Notes under the pieces: model-generated
Seen by the model: only the letters and a program-made list of their open reading frames with translations
What the model was told of the DNA's origin: nothing
Databases searched by the model: none
In this document: positions 36,361 through 48,554 of the stretch, one piece after another
Layout of the letters: each line of letters starts with the position of its first letter
How positions within the stretch are numbered: position 1 is the stretch's first letter
Source of the DNA: Lepidostoma basale
Lineage: Eukaryota > Arthropoda > Insecta > Trichoptera > Lepidostomatidae
DNA: 64,000 nt
Direction: 5' to 3'
Assembly (NCBI GenBank): GCA_022606425.2
Contig: JAHDVF020001050.1
Location: 682,001 to 746,000 of the forward strand
Position numbers and translations under genes: made by a program

Positions 36361-38169
36361 ATATTTAAAACAGATTTTGGTAAAATCATTCGATTATATA
36401 TTTTTAAAACTTGACCACATTTTTCTTCTCACTGGGAAGGTCTGTGTGAAGACTATTTGAAAAATGATCTAACTCAATGTTCGACACTCCGCCTATTCTA
36501 AGGTGACAAGCCATTGTAGGGACCCATTTGTTGCATTTACTATTTTACACATCTAGAGAAATAAGTCTGATTTTTTTAAGGTTTCTGTTTTCAAGTTATT
36601 TTTACTTTAAGTTATTATTTTATAAAGGTTACCCATTATTGATGAAATAATGAAGATTCAATGTCCAAGTTGTTGTATTAATGAGAGCTCTGGAGTCCTG
36701 TGACTCGGGCATATATTTAATTGTTTTTAATGTGTTTATTTTTATTATATGCCATACTTGAAAGATAGTAGGAAAGGTGTTTTATAACTAATATTATTGA
36801 GATCTTCACGAGACTCACTCCCGTCTCGTGAATAAAGACAAATTTTAATTAAACTATGTAAATAAACATTTATTAATTTATTTAATTTAAATCTAACCTA
36901 ACCTGACATAAAACACATTTCAGATGATACAAGGTACACATTTTTTTGGTGTGGGTTCTTTTAATAAGAGGTGTTATATATCATATCAGTATTCCAGAAA
37001 TATGGTGATGGACTTCAAAGATGATTTTAAAATAAAATAGACATATTTTCTGTTGCTTTTTTAAAATAATTAAAATGGGTATTAGTTGGTTCATCTATTC
37101 TTGACTGGATGTGAAGCTTAGTGCTACTCTTCCTGTTTATGTTGAATGAGTGTGAAGTAATAATAATACAAAGAAGACTTTTTGAGATTTATTAACATAT
37201 CTTTATTCATAATATAATACTACGTAAAATCTTAAATAATGGTTAACCACACAAAGACAGTTCGCCATGTTTGAATATTTGTAAATAGAGCAAACATACT
37301 CAGCACAAATATGATACAATAGACACAAAGCTGGAGATGTAGAGGGGTATTGTGTGTGCGCGATGGCCAGAAACAGAAAATGGTAAATTGACTAAAAAAT
37401 AATTCACGAACCTTATTCCCATTATCTTATCTAATTTTGAATTGATGAAACACAATTAGATTGCTTGGGAATTTCATGATGCATCCTACCACGAATATTT
37501 AAACGGTCAGAAGGTGAGCAAATGCAGTAGGAGCATGCCAACCAGAGAACAAATTCATGAGATTCAAAAACGGAAAACATTGCCTCGATAGTTTTTAACT
37601 TTAAGATTCTATTTTACAATGAAATTAAGTAAAAAAATAACAGTGTCACAAAATCATATTGGCCGACAGTAAGACGACCTAATTGTTGGCAAAAATAAGC
37701 TTAAGATGTAACTCTGGAACTTTTGCCAGAGATGACCCGGTCACAACGTTCTTTGTTCTTTGCCATGTTCAATTTGAAATGTTTTAAATAAAATAAACTC
37801 AAATCGATATCTTGGATGCAGGGCCAAGCACCATGCACCCCGCACACTTAGTGTTACATCCCTCTGATTTCTTTAGCCAACACATTATCATACATATTTT
37901 TTCACATAAGTTGATGTCACATTTTCTCTCTAAAATAACTGTTAAAGCAAATATATTTTCTCACACGGAAAAAAGATAAAATAGATCGACAAAATATTAC
38001 AATTGCCAAGAAATTTGATTTCTAAAATACACTTTCTAAGGTCACAATTTATCACACAGTAGTATGTAAGATATGAAAATTATGTGAATTTTGAAAGGAT
38101 TAAAAAAATAAAAATTATGCGATGAGGTTCGCAACCTATCACACCACATCTCCCGCGGGGCGAAAAGAG

Positions 38170-38262
38170 AAGGATGAAGTGCCGCATCAGTAAAAGTGTG
38201 ACAGTTCATTCTTTCTGCCTACCCTTTCGGGGAGACGGCGTGATGGTTAGTTAGTTAGTTTT
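38170..38262 (+). repeat. LINE-A 3' end
   Basis: TTCTGCCTACCC, GGGGAGACGGCGTGATGGTTAG then TTAG repeats. Confidence 0.65.
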
Positions 38263-38339
38263 TTTTTTTAAATAAAATTGAATTGTACCAATGGCATCCA
38301 GCATGTAAAGCTTGTAAAGTTAAGTAAACACATAAGTAC

Positions 38340-38945
38340 TTATTTAGTTGCGTAGATTTTCATGGTTGGTAGCAACATGATTTTTTGGGATTTTGGGTAT
38401 GTCCATGTAACTTGTCCTTTTTGACCGACGTTTCAGTGATCGTTGCAGTCTCCATCTTCAGAGTAATTATATATGTGTGGTGGGTAATGTATGCTTAACT
38501 CCTACGCTGTGTCATATCACCAGCAGTGTGAGAGTGAGAAAAGAAACATCTGCACTTAGTTCTCCGAGATAGTTAGCACACAAATGAGTCATTCCCGGGC
38601 GATGCATCACCCGCAGGGTCCGATTCCAGGTGGCTTGTGTTGCCGTATAGCACAGGATACCTCGCTGGTTTATGACGAAGGCTGTCATCACTATTAACTC
38701 TTATTGGACCCTAGCTTTTTTATCTTTTGAATAAGTTATTCTATGAATATTTAATTTTAAAAGGGCACTGTGTATGTTAATGTCTCCATTGGTAATATTC
38801 AAGTGACAAAGTGATTACGCGCAGATTTCACAGACAAGAAGATTCAACATGATTCGTCATGTCACCTCACACGAGACTGCATTGATCTCCGAAACATCGG
38901 TCCAAAAGGACAAATTACACTGATATACTTACAATAAAAAAAAAA
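38340..38945 (-). mobile_element. Penelope-like element 3' part
   Basis: On the minus strand a decayed frame near 38700-38540 reads PARYPVLYGNTSHLESDP, as in the region after the GIY-YIG domain of Penelope-like elements. It is followed by CTGAAGA-TGGAGACTGCAACGATCACT-GAAACGTC at about 38463-38428 and the TTACATGG...CCCAAAATCCC tail. A second end with GAGACTGCATTGATCTCC-GAAAC lies at 38868-38900 on plus. The pairing supports hammerhead-bearing terminal repeats. Confidence 0.6.
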
Positions 38946-39236
38946 CTTTTTTAGTATTAATAAATTACCCTGTCTGATTTTACAAACAAGTAAAAAGTAC
39001 TCAAATAATGTAAAGAAATATGGTTTGGAGGTTTTTAGGTTGATGTATCTCAACAAAACAAATCACTGCTGGCTCTATCTGACAAAAGACGACCCGCATC
39101 TTCTAATTGTTGCTCTTGCTACCTATGTCAAAGTACAATACCCAATATCACCCATCATAAGTGTACATATAACAATTTAATCAAAATACATAATTCCATA
39201 TGATTACGGTCAACACATAAAAATAAGTTTTCTGAC

Positions 39237-41275
39237 CTAGTAAGTCAGAATCTGCTGCTGCTTCGAGGTTACGTTGTTTCCGGAGATGTGCTCTAGGAAG
39301 ACTTCTGTTGGGGATTTCTCCATTAGAGTGGGGGCAGGGGCTCGTCGCAGAGCCCTAAGGGCATCCTCTTGTCCTCGAGCAGCAGCTGCGTGGAGGAGAC
39401 GCTCGGCCATGAGAGGGTCTCGGGGAAGCCCTCCCCGCCCCTGTCCGTGGAACACTGCCAGGTTATAGATGGCCGAGGGATGGTCAAGATTGGCAGCTGC
39501 ACGGTATAATTCTGCTGCCTAGAAAACGATAAAATATGTATATGAAAATTGAACAAGAATAACCAGAAATATTTTTCAAAATATTTTCACAATTGTAATG
39601 TTTAACCCCCATTGTGCGGGGTGACTTTGCAGTAAAGAAATCTCAAACTGCAGTTGGCTACATTTACAGCTCAGACGGATAGTCCCACTTCACAATATTA
39701 CACACAATTTAGTAGCAAGGAACTAACTAACCATCACCCTGTCTCCCGAAGGGGTAGGCAAGAATGGACCGCCACACTCTTCTTCTGTCCTGACATACAT
39801 CTCTTGCCTCCTCTACATTCATACATCTGTCGTGCACGCACAATGATTTCTTGGACTCCTCACTTGACCGACATTTAATGTTTGATCGTGCCAAGTTTTA
39901 CTCGGACTTCTTGTATTTCTAGCTCCGTTCACATCATTTACATATACCTTCTTCACCATTCTGTCTTCACTCATTCTTTCCATGTGCCCAAACCATCTTT
40001 ACGGCCCTTTCATTATTTTGTTCATAACACTTTCATGTGCACCGCATTTACTTCATATATTTGCATTGGACACTCTATCATATACAGATTTACCACACAT
40101 TCGTCTGAGATTTTGTTTCTACTGCATTTATTCTACTTTCATCCTTCTTTTGCCAGTTCCATGCATCACTTCCATAAATAAGGGTCAGCATAAGAACACA
40201 ACATGTAAGGAACTAAAGTAAAAGGGTTTACTGGAAACATTCAAAAGAGATGCAAATATAGTCTGTTGCAGTTAAAAAACATTTCAGTTTTTTGAATATA
40301 GATATTCTTTTGTATTTAAAAAAATGTTAATTGAAAACGCACAAACCATTTTATCGTTTTGTTTCAATCCTAAGCCCTTCTCGTAACAAATGGCAAGATT
40401 GTACAAGGCAGGAGCGTGGTTCCTCATTGCAGCGGACTGCAGCATCGCCACACCTTCACGCATATCCCCCCCTTCCAAGGCTGCCAACCCCAATTTGTTC
40501 TCCACAGAACTCAACACAATAGACAAATCCCCAAGAGCCTTGTCTAAACCAACTTCGAGACTATTTTCATTCTTTTCTGATGAGACTTGATCATTCGACA
40601 CAGTATAAGGGACACGGGAGGATTCGTTGATAAGACTAGAAAAGATCCTTTGCTGTGTGGCGACACTGTGGTCGGCCGCCGGAGGTTGGGCGAAAGCGCA
40701 CGACAGAATAGCGGCACGGAGAGCCTCGGTGTTGGTTAAGAAAGTGTTACGATATTGGCATTTTTGTTCTTTTTCAAACCAGCGGCGTCTTCTCTGGTTG
40801 AGGCTCATCAGCTGGCTGGCATACCAACCCAGCATGATAGCGCCACTCTAGAAAAATATTTTTCTATTAAACAAATTATATATTACATATGAAGTCAGAA
40901 AACCAATATAAAATCGGAAATTACACAATATATTGTTAAAACACAATATTTAAATTACGCTTGCGAAAGAAATGAAATGTTTGATTATGTTTTGTTTGGT
41001 AAATTAAAAAATTGTGAATTCCTTACCCAACTGAAAGCATTTAGCCATGGTCTAGAAATGTGGTCATGATACCAGTTGCTGTCATTTTTACTGGTGTTCT
41101 TGTCTGAGTTATCGCTACAGCGAAACTTCTCCTGGTAAGGCTTGACAGCGAAGTCTTTTCTTGGAACAACGGCTGTGGTCGGATTGGATGCGAGGCCAGC
41201 CCCACATCGTACATCAAAGTAATTTACGCCTCGTTGAAGCGTTTCCTTCACACAACAGGTAACATATTTCCACAT
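39237..41275 (-). CDS. DELE1: DELE1-like mitochondrial stress-signalling protein (Sel1 repeats)
   Basis: Three exons, 41275-41027, 40847-40347 and 39518-39237, all phase 0, give 343 residues. The N-terminus (MWKYVTCCVKETLQRG) is basic and amphipathic, fitting mitochondrial import. WLNAFSW followed across the junction by SGAIMLGWYASQLMSL resembles the conserved W..A..W hydrophobic segment of DELE1. From about residue 202 come Sel1-like repeats: LGLAALEGGD, then ALYNLAICYEKGLGL, then AIYNLAVFHGQGRGG, then an incomplete last unit. Family knowledge: DELE1 leaves stressed mitochondria and activates the kinase HRI, which phosphorylates eIF2-alpha. The repeat block here (about three to four units) is shorter than the mammalian one. 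The orthology call rests on the N-terminal segment plus the repeats; another small Sel1 protein is the alternative. Confidence 0.68.
39597..39722. repeat. Partial piggyBac-like MITE
   Basis: TTTAACCCCCATTGTGCGGGG terminus, then GGCTACATTTACAGCTC; truncated by the adjoining LINE-A copy. In DELE1-like intron 2. Confidence 0.55.
39722..40197 (-). repeat. LINE-A fragment
   Basis: Begins AACTAACTAACCATCACCC and runs through the tail and the RT C-terminal remnant (minus), ending at TTTATGGAAGTGATGC-equivalent. Confidence 0.78.
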
Positions 41276-41464
41276 TTTTATATTCTTCTAAAGGAAAATG
41301 AAATCCATTTTATTGCGAAGTTCCGAAGATTTGACAGATGTTTACTTTTATTATCCAGATTACCACATAACCATAGAAAGAAAAACGCATGCTTGACCTT
41401 GAATTTAACAATATTTGCATCATGGAAATTTATGGGGCCGTATGTAATTTTAGAATCCGTGAAG

Positions 41465-41690
41465 TTACCATGTGTCTCGTGCCGTGATCTCATTTTATTT
41501 CGATTATAATTGTGAAATTAATGGAAAATGCGACTATGATGGTATTATTTCTCCTTATATACGTGTTACAAACATTCGAAAATGATGCTTTTGTGTTTTC
41601 GCAGTGCTGGTATTTCAATTTCGCTGCCCAACCTCTCTACACTGAAAATTCTACATAACTTTGATATAGCCATGTTTCATGGCAAACGTT
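41465..41690. repeat. Dispersed repeat shared with 47238-47405
   Basis: GTGTCTCGTGCCGTGATCTC, CTTATATACGTGTTACAAA and CGCAGTGC occur in order in both copies. A GCCATGTTTCATGGC end also occurs at the edges of the LTR-like repeats near 48450 and 49475. Confidence 0.65.
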
Positions 41691-42242
41691 GGGAAGTGTT
41701 CGAGATTTGTTCTTTTGACATCTGAACCCCCCCTAACAACTTTTTCAAAAACTTCCCAAATCCAAGGAAATCCATACTTCATTCGACGAACTCCTCTGCA
41801 ATAGGAAGATTTAAACTGCGCTTTAATTGTTAACATATTACCATTATTATTATTATTTATAAATCATTCAGTCAGTTTTATCTATCAATTAAGCATCAAA
41901 TGTGTAGGAGAACATTCGTTGTATTTAATGTTAATATTAGGATTTTCCCATCTGTTGTTTTATTTTACCTTTATTGTTATCTATCGTCTTTATTGTATCT
42001 CTTCCCATTACATCTAGACAAGCAGCAACGGGCCCTAAAATAAATTATTTTCTAGCAGGGCGGCCACCTGTCCCGTATACATTCGTTAAAAATGTAAAAT
42101 TAATCTAAAGATAGTTTAATTATTTGTTCACAACATTTTTGTCCCTTCTGCATTTTTTTAAAACACCTTTATAGCTTAATATGCACATATTTTCATAAAG
42201 ATATGTCTTACTAATAAAAAATTATGCTACCTGTTAAATGAT

Positions 42243-42415
42243 AAAACTTTGTTTTTACAGTTTTATTTTTATTTTTCGCGACAGCTGTTTCGTCAACCTA
42301 TGCTGACATAATCAGGTGTTACAATTTGAAACACCTGATGATGTCAACATAGGTTGACGAAACAGCTGTGGCGAAAAATAAAATTGTGATATATAAAAAC
42401 AAAGTTTTCTAATTT
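42243..42415. mobile_element. Head-to-head hammerhead palindrome, both units mutated
   Basis: Plus unit: CTGATGA 42335-42341, extra T, stem II GTCAAC-ATAG-GTTGAC (42343-42358), GAAA 42359-42362, C-AGCT-G, T42369, then G42370 at the cleavage site, which hammerheads do not accept. Minus unit: CTGATTA (G8 changed, 42315-42309), same stem II with one change, GAAA 42291-42288, CAGCTG, TC (GUC kept). Stem I is CAC opposite GCG with one mismatch. Confidence 0.75.
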
Positions 42416-43287
42416 AATAGTTTATAATGTTGAAGTATCATAGTGTTTCGGCCATACCAATGGACTAAAAATTTATGTATATGTATACAATTTATTTAAA
42501 TATAACTTGACAGCTAATCATTAATAATAAATGTTTTTCTACCGTTAAAGAATAACACGATTATATAAATTTATAAAAAATATATAAATTTATAAAAAAA
42601 TGTACCCACAATTAAAATAAAATATAATGATTTTTTGTCCAAATCAAGAAATTAATTACGTTAAACCAATAATTTTTCAATTGATACGTTAAACCGTAAT
42701 TAATTGATTTTTACAAAAATAACGATTCGGAAACTTGTATTAATGATAGTTACAGTATTTAATTGTAACGTAAACACATTTTCCTTCAACACATACGTAA
42801 TTTGAAAGTCAATAATTTCATGTACAAATAGATATTTTGTACATACTATTTAACTTACAATTAGATTGGTCGACGCCCATCCCTATAAACTATTGTAGTC
42901 GTACATCTGTCAACTTGACGTTTTCTTAGATATTTTGATATCATTGGATGTTATCTGTAAGTTTTCGGAATACTTTCAATACTATTGTAAACAGTCTCAG
43001 TTTCTCGACTTATTCATATAACGCTGAAGAATAAACAATGAACGTTGGCGTATTATTAAATTGCTTTATAATGTAGTTTAAATAAGCAGTACCATTTTTA
43101 TGCTGACTTGTTGCATTGTTTGATAAGATTACAATCTCCAAGTCAAACGTATCAATCTTTTTGTTAATATTTTATGATAATCCTTATTTTTTTTTAGCTC
43201 TGAGACGATAAGGGTTACGTGTGTCGAGTTTATCAACGTTTTCCGAGTATTTGTTTTATATTGCTCAACATCAGTTGTTTCTTAAAA

Positions 43288-45747
43288 ATGGAGAAAATCA
43301 TCGGAAAGTATCAACATTATAAAAATGAGAATTTCGACGAATATTTCGCATCTGTTGGTAAGTTCCAGCCAAAAGTTTTCAAATGAAAATACCATGAAAT
43401 TGAAAATAATATTTTAAAAATAAACAATGTCAAAGATTCTTGCAGCATACTCTGTAAACTGTAATGTAAATACTTCCACCATCTCTCGTAAATATTTATA
43501 AATATTATTTTTAAGAATAATTAAGTCATATTTATTGTTTGTTGAAGAACTCCAAATTTCATATCAAATGTTGAAAAAATAATCAGGTTTCTAGAAGTTT
43601 TATTTTATTATTTTATATTATAATTGAAATTTTCAATAATTTTCATTTGTCAGTTTTAAAACTAAGTGTCATGTCATCAACACAATTATTGCAGTTGTTG
43701 AAGGAGGAAGGATGTGTCTGTAATAATAATAATAATAAATTGGATAATTTATAAAGCGCCATTTTTATGAATTGCTCATCTCAAGGGCGCTGTAGAAGAT
43801 GCTCCGTTTTATCAACTAGATAATAATAATAATAATAATGATAAAAAATATATATAAACATATTTAGTATGAGGGCTGCACCCGACGAAATCGATCAGCC
43901 CTTCCTGTCAGGAAATGATAATTTGAAAAGGTGCGTTTTGAGTCTCGATCTAAACTCTGATTGATTCTCAATGCACTTAAGGTCTGCTGTATAATAAGAA
44001 TAATTTAATCAAAGTTTATACTTCTTATTTATCTGCAAGTAAGTTTTTAATTATTTAAAATTAGTTATGTCATTTGTTGATCACTTTAAGTTGAATTTAA
44101 AAATGAAAAAATTAGCATTTTTTGTTTTATATAGAATCCAGTTATATGTTTTTTGATGTTCAGGTAAAATGGTTTTTGGAGGTTGATTTGAAAATAATAA
44201 AAGAATAAGATTATTTTACAAATTGATGCAAAATCATCTATATTTATATTTGTGACATAGAAATCATTGCTTCTGTATTATAAATTGTGATTTATATTGC
44301 AGGGGTGCCTTACATCCCCCGCAAGATAATGGGAATGTCGTCTCCAGTGCTGGATATCACCCTTGAAGGAGACTACTTGCAGATCAAGAACTCCTCTCTC
44401 ATGAGGACAATGATACAGAAGTTCAAGTTGGGAGAGGAGTATGAGGAGAAAATGCCAAATGGAGAAACGTTAAAGGTATTTTATTGACAAAAATAATTTG
44501 ATTTACACAATTCAAATTTAATTTTAGAGCACACGGTTGAAGTTTGCGAAACTTAGAAAGGGAAAATTCCCCTCCCCCCTCCCATCTCTTATTTTACTTT
44601 TGATCTGATCCCAAATTGGATTACATTGGATGCACTTGGATTATCATTTCATCAGCTTCTATTACATTGCAAGTAATTATTATAATAAATAAATAAAAAC
44701 AACACATGCTATGAAAATAAAAAGGATTGTTATGTTCAAAATATGGAATATTGCCTTGTATCAATGAAAAAAATTGTAGCAATGAAAGTAAAATAAATTC
44801 AGTAGAAATGATATCTCTCAGACGAATTTGTGGTAAATCTTTATATTATAGAGTGTCAAATGCAAATATAAGAAGTGAAATTAAAGGGTCATTAATATGG
44901 TTAGGTTAGGTTTGGAAAGAATGAATGAAGCAAGTATATGTTAACAATGTAAACGTGGCACGATCAAATAGTCCAGTGATGCTGGCCACGTGAGGAGTTG
45001 GAGAAATCAATGTGCGTTCATGACACCCATGCATTGAGCAAGTGAGAAAAGTGTGTCAGGAAAGAGCAGTGTTCTGCCTAAACAGTGTGATGGTTAATTA
45101 GTTTTTTTACAATGAAAAAGTTTTATTTTTTATTAAATATAATGATTTTAACAGTTATAAAAGGCATTTCAAATTCTCTTCTCTCTTGCATTTCAAAATT
45201 GTTAAATTTTTACATTCAACCAAAGCTTTATCCCAAAATGTTGTGCATGAAATATTTTTTGAAACAAATTTCTGATATTTTGTAGGAGGGTTTAAAATAA
45301 GGTGATTGATTTTAATTTTGATGTATTTCAGAGTGTTACTACCATGGAATCTGACAACAAGCTAATAACAGAGTCGGTGTTGGTCCAAACTGCAGTGAAA
45401 ACTTCACGAGTTTATGATTTTGATGATGATTCCTGTATCATAGTAAGTTTATATATTTATTTACCCCATATTTTCGATTATTATAGACCAAATACTTTCA
45501 AATGAATTTTTAAACATTTTGTGTTTATTTTGGGTTATGAAAATTTGAGAACGTTTAAATTCATTATTTTAATACATACTTATTTGAAATATAAATACTA
45601 TAAAAAAGGTAGTTATTATAATAGTTAATTTATAATACATAAAGTTTTTAATAAAAAAACATGATTGTTATTAAGTTATAATTTTTTTTCCAGACATTGA
45701 CTCACGGGGACATTTCTGCTAAGAGGTTCTTTTCCAGAGTAAAATAG
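43288..45747 (+). CDS. Fatty-acid-binding protein (FABP/CRABP family)
   Basis: Four exons (43288-43357, 44303-44475, 45332-45442, 45694-45747) give 135 residues, the family's length and exon count. FABPs are cytosolic beta-barrel carriers of fatty acids or retinoids. Seen: start MEKIIGKYQHYKNENFDEYF (the GKY...ENFD signature), GVPYIPRKIM in the helix-turn-helix lid, FKLGEEYEE, and the closing strands CIITLTHGDISAKRFF. The C-terminal ligand-binding R-x-Y motif reads R129-F-F131, so the Tyr is replaced by Phe; R129 is kept. Phe keeps the ring but loses the hydroxyl that helps hold the carboxylate. The start is the first in-frame Met after a stop-rich 5' region. Two large introns carry (AAT)n tracts and a LINE fragment. 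Confidence 0.93.
43587..43622 (+). repeat. Family D arm fragment
   Basis: GGTTTCTAGAAGTTTTATT, the outer arm of the 25180 palindrome, in FABP intron 1. Confidence 0.4.
43720..44000. repeat. Dispersed repeat with (AAT)n tracts
   Basis: (AAT)n at 43724 and 43822; between and after them CTCAAGGGCGC and GAGGGCTGCACCCGACG, also found in altered form at 55290-55420. In FABP intron 1. Confidence 0.5.
44780..45105 (+). repeat. LINE-A fragment in FABP intron 2
   Basis: SKINSVEMISLRRICGKSLY remnant, then the shared 3' end. Confidence 0.72.
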
Positions 45748-46914
45748 ATTATCCAAACTAAGAGATGTTATTTTTCACATTGCATAATGTTTCTTCTATA
45801 TTCATCTTTACTTTATGTTGTGAATTCACATTTTATTTATAAAAAAACTCACTTTAAATTATTTATTTCATAATAATAATAAAAAAATAAAAAAAGGGTT
45901 TTGGATAAAGGTGATGAGTTGAGCTTAAAACATATTTATCGTTGTCATAAAATAAATAAATACATGTGAGTGTTGTATAAATACAAAGTGCTAATTTGAT
46001 AAAAATATTATATACTAACTTCATTTGTTATATTCATCACATATATGTACCCTACTTATTGTGTAGACTATTAGAGATATTGCAATGAATAATTTAAATT
46101 CAGCATCAATAGGTACTTAAAAAGTTCCATCCATCCCACATACTCGTATAATAATAAAAAATATAAGAATTCATTGATCTCTGCATTCTAAATGAAATAC
46201 TCCTACAAACAGATTTATTTTCTTTGTCTTATGTATTTTGTATTCACCCACTCCATATGGATTCTCCCAATCTATGTTCTTACCAGTAGTGCTCACATTA
46301 TTATTTAAGATTAGTGGAGCTTAAACTACCATCTGTACTCATTTGTAGAGTTGTCAAAACTGGTTTCTCAGATGGAGATTTAATTGCCATATGACTTTTA
46401 ATGGCGCTATATCAATAAAATATGATATAAGATATGTGATCAAAAGTCCAGTGATGCCATTTTTTATGTTTATACTTTAATACTGACTGACTAATATTTT
46501 TGATTATGAATACTGTTTTTACATTCGAATATACAAGATTATTCTATTAAAATATATTAATGTTTAAGCTTAATTTTGATTATGGTTTAAATAAGGGATG
46601 TACTTATTTTGAATAATTATTCCATTTTAATATTTTAATTGATCTAAGTACATATATCATATATTTTTACATACATCTCTATTTTGTACATATATCTCTT
46701 TTATTACTAAAATAAATATTTTTATTTATGCAAAATGTGTTTTTACTTTACCAATTCTATACATAATCAATTATTACTTACTAGACTAGAGGCTAGACTT
46801 ACTAGGATGAATATTGTAAAGAAATTATTGAGGTAAGACAGTTAATGGTGGAATTTTCAAAAACTAACTTAAATTGATCTAAGTTTATTTTTTCTGTTTT
46901 GTGAGAAGTATAAG

Positions 46915-47121
46915 GGATTTTCTTAATAACGAGAGTCCCAACCTTTAGGTGCGAATTGATATGAACAGAAAAGAAATTCGTGATTTGTTTTTAATGAAAA
47001 AACTGAATTAACTAACTAAACTGGTTAGTTTAGTTTTTTTAATTAAAAATAAAATACGAATTTCTTTTCAGTTCGTATCAATTCGCGCCTAAAAGTTGGG
47101 GCTGCCGTTATTAAAAAATCC
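46915..47121. mobile_element. Foldback MITE, about 207 bp
   Basis: Arms of about 70 bp: left AACGAGAGTCCCAACCTTTA with GCGAATTGAT, right its complement with few differences; centre is TTAGTT-rich. Confidence 0.8.
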
Positions 47122-47237
47122 ATTGTACTTCTATAAAACCAGATAATATGCTATTGTCCAATGCCGTCTTGAAAGTATTTACCAGGCCGTAATCACATAG
47201 ATAATATTTGTAACATGGAGCTATTGTAGGCCGTTAG

Positions 47238-47405
47238 TATGTGTCTCGTGCCGTGATCTCGTATTTTATTTCGATTATAAATGTGAAATAAATGTAAAAT
47301 ACGACTACGATCGTATTATTATTCCTTATATACGTGTTACAAATATTTTAATATACTACATTTGTGTTTCCGCAGTGCCGGTATGTCAATTTTACTTTCT
47401 CCTCG
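47238..47405. repeat. Dispersed repeat, second copy
   Basis: Matches 41470-41633 in order and spacing (see that entry). Confidence 0.65.
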
Positions 47406-47679
47406 TGCCAGGCCATTTGTGAAGTATTTATATGCATTTTCTTCGGTGTGTTTATTTTATAAAAGTACTAGTAATATATTGAACACACATTGAATTGTAT
47501 AATATAGTTTGTGTACAACTTTGGTATGTAAAATGTTCAAAATAATCTTTCGATATTACCTCAAAATTCATAATATATTAACTTCCAAATTTGTAGCACA
47601 AAAAGTTCAAAATTCATAATCATAATACCCAATGCAATAATATCGTTAAAAATGTTTATAATTGTTAGAAGAAGGTCGC

Positions 47680-48475
47680 TGTCACGGGGTGAAAAAGATT
47701 AATTTAATCGTATTTCATTCCCGATCTCGAAACAACTCCTCCCAACGTTGCCCATGTGCTCGCCAATGTAATATTATGTTAATTGAGATATGCTCCGGGA
47801 TGTATATTGATATGAGATTGGAACTAATATTTACTATTTACAATTACATTTAATTAAACAAACATATAACACAAAAGAAAAAGCAAGATTACTTATGAAC
47901 TAAAGAAGACGATCTGCGAAGTCGGCGTGACGGCGAGCTGGCCGGCACGTGGCGTCCGCACCACGAGGGACGGTCGAGGTGGACGATGGGGAAGAGCGTG
48001 AAAGCGAAAAAGGGTTTGATCTCCTTCGCTGAGACAGCAGTGGCTAGCATCAGGCCAATGATGATAAGTTGACACAGCCGGCACCGTGCGGCGCGTATAT
48101 TACGAACTTTTTCAGATTATCTTCCCGGCGTTCGGCGCCCGCCGTTCGCCGGTAAGATGTTCCTTCTACTGAAGGCCGGTGTCTGACTGTCGCGTCGCTC
48201 TTCGAAAGCTCTCCGAGTTAAAAAAAAATGCAGGATGGGGGTTAGGTCACGCCCCCCAAAGTGTTGCCACTCGCCAAAATTGTCACTTACACTATTATTG
48301 TTTTTCCTATCACTATTATTGTTTTTAAATTGTCTTATCACTAATTAAAATTAAACTTAACTAAGATTAAACAAGCCTCCAGAGAGAAAACGTATTTTCG
48401 GCCATGTAAAATTTGTCTAGTGCAATCTCACCTAGTATGCCATGAAACATGGCAATATCAAATTGTCTGACATTT
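47680..48475. mobile_element. LTR-like GC-rich repeat, copy 1
   Basis: Begins TGTCACGGGGTGAAAAAG and ends ATGAAACATGGCAATATCA. The GC-rich middle contains GATCTGCGAAGTC, GGCACGTGGCGTCC and ACCACGAGGGACG, all repeated in copy 2 in the same order. TG...CA limits suggest a solo LTR, but no internal retrotransposon is seen. Confidence 0.6.
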
Positions 48476-48554
48476 GACAGCTGTCAGATCGATGGACCCA
48501 GAATTATAAACTTAACATTGCGGCTTGATAACATTGTTAGTAAGTTGCTCTCGA

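Larger units (their letters stand above)
36033..39236. other. Intergenic region between oskar-like and DELE1-like 3' ends
   Basis: Converging 3' ends. Contains a family F foldback (36255-36360), a LINE-A end (38170-38262) and Penelope-like pieces (38340-38945). AATAAA-type signals occur near 36283 and 36318 but both lie in repeats, so no polyA site is asserted. Confidence 0.5.
41276..43287. other. Intergenic region DELE1-like/FABP
   Basis: Divergent promoters. Contains a dispersed-repeat copy (41465-41690) and the palindrome 42243-42415. No other feature recognised. Confidence 0.5.
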
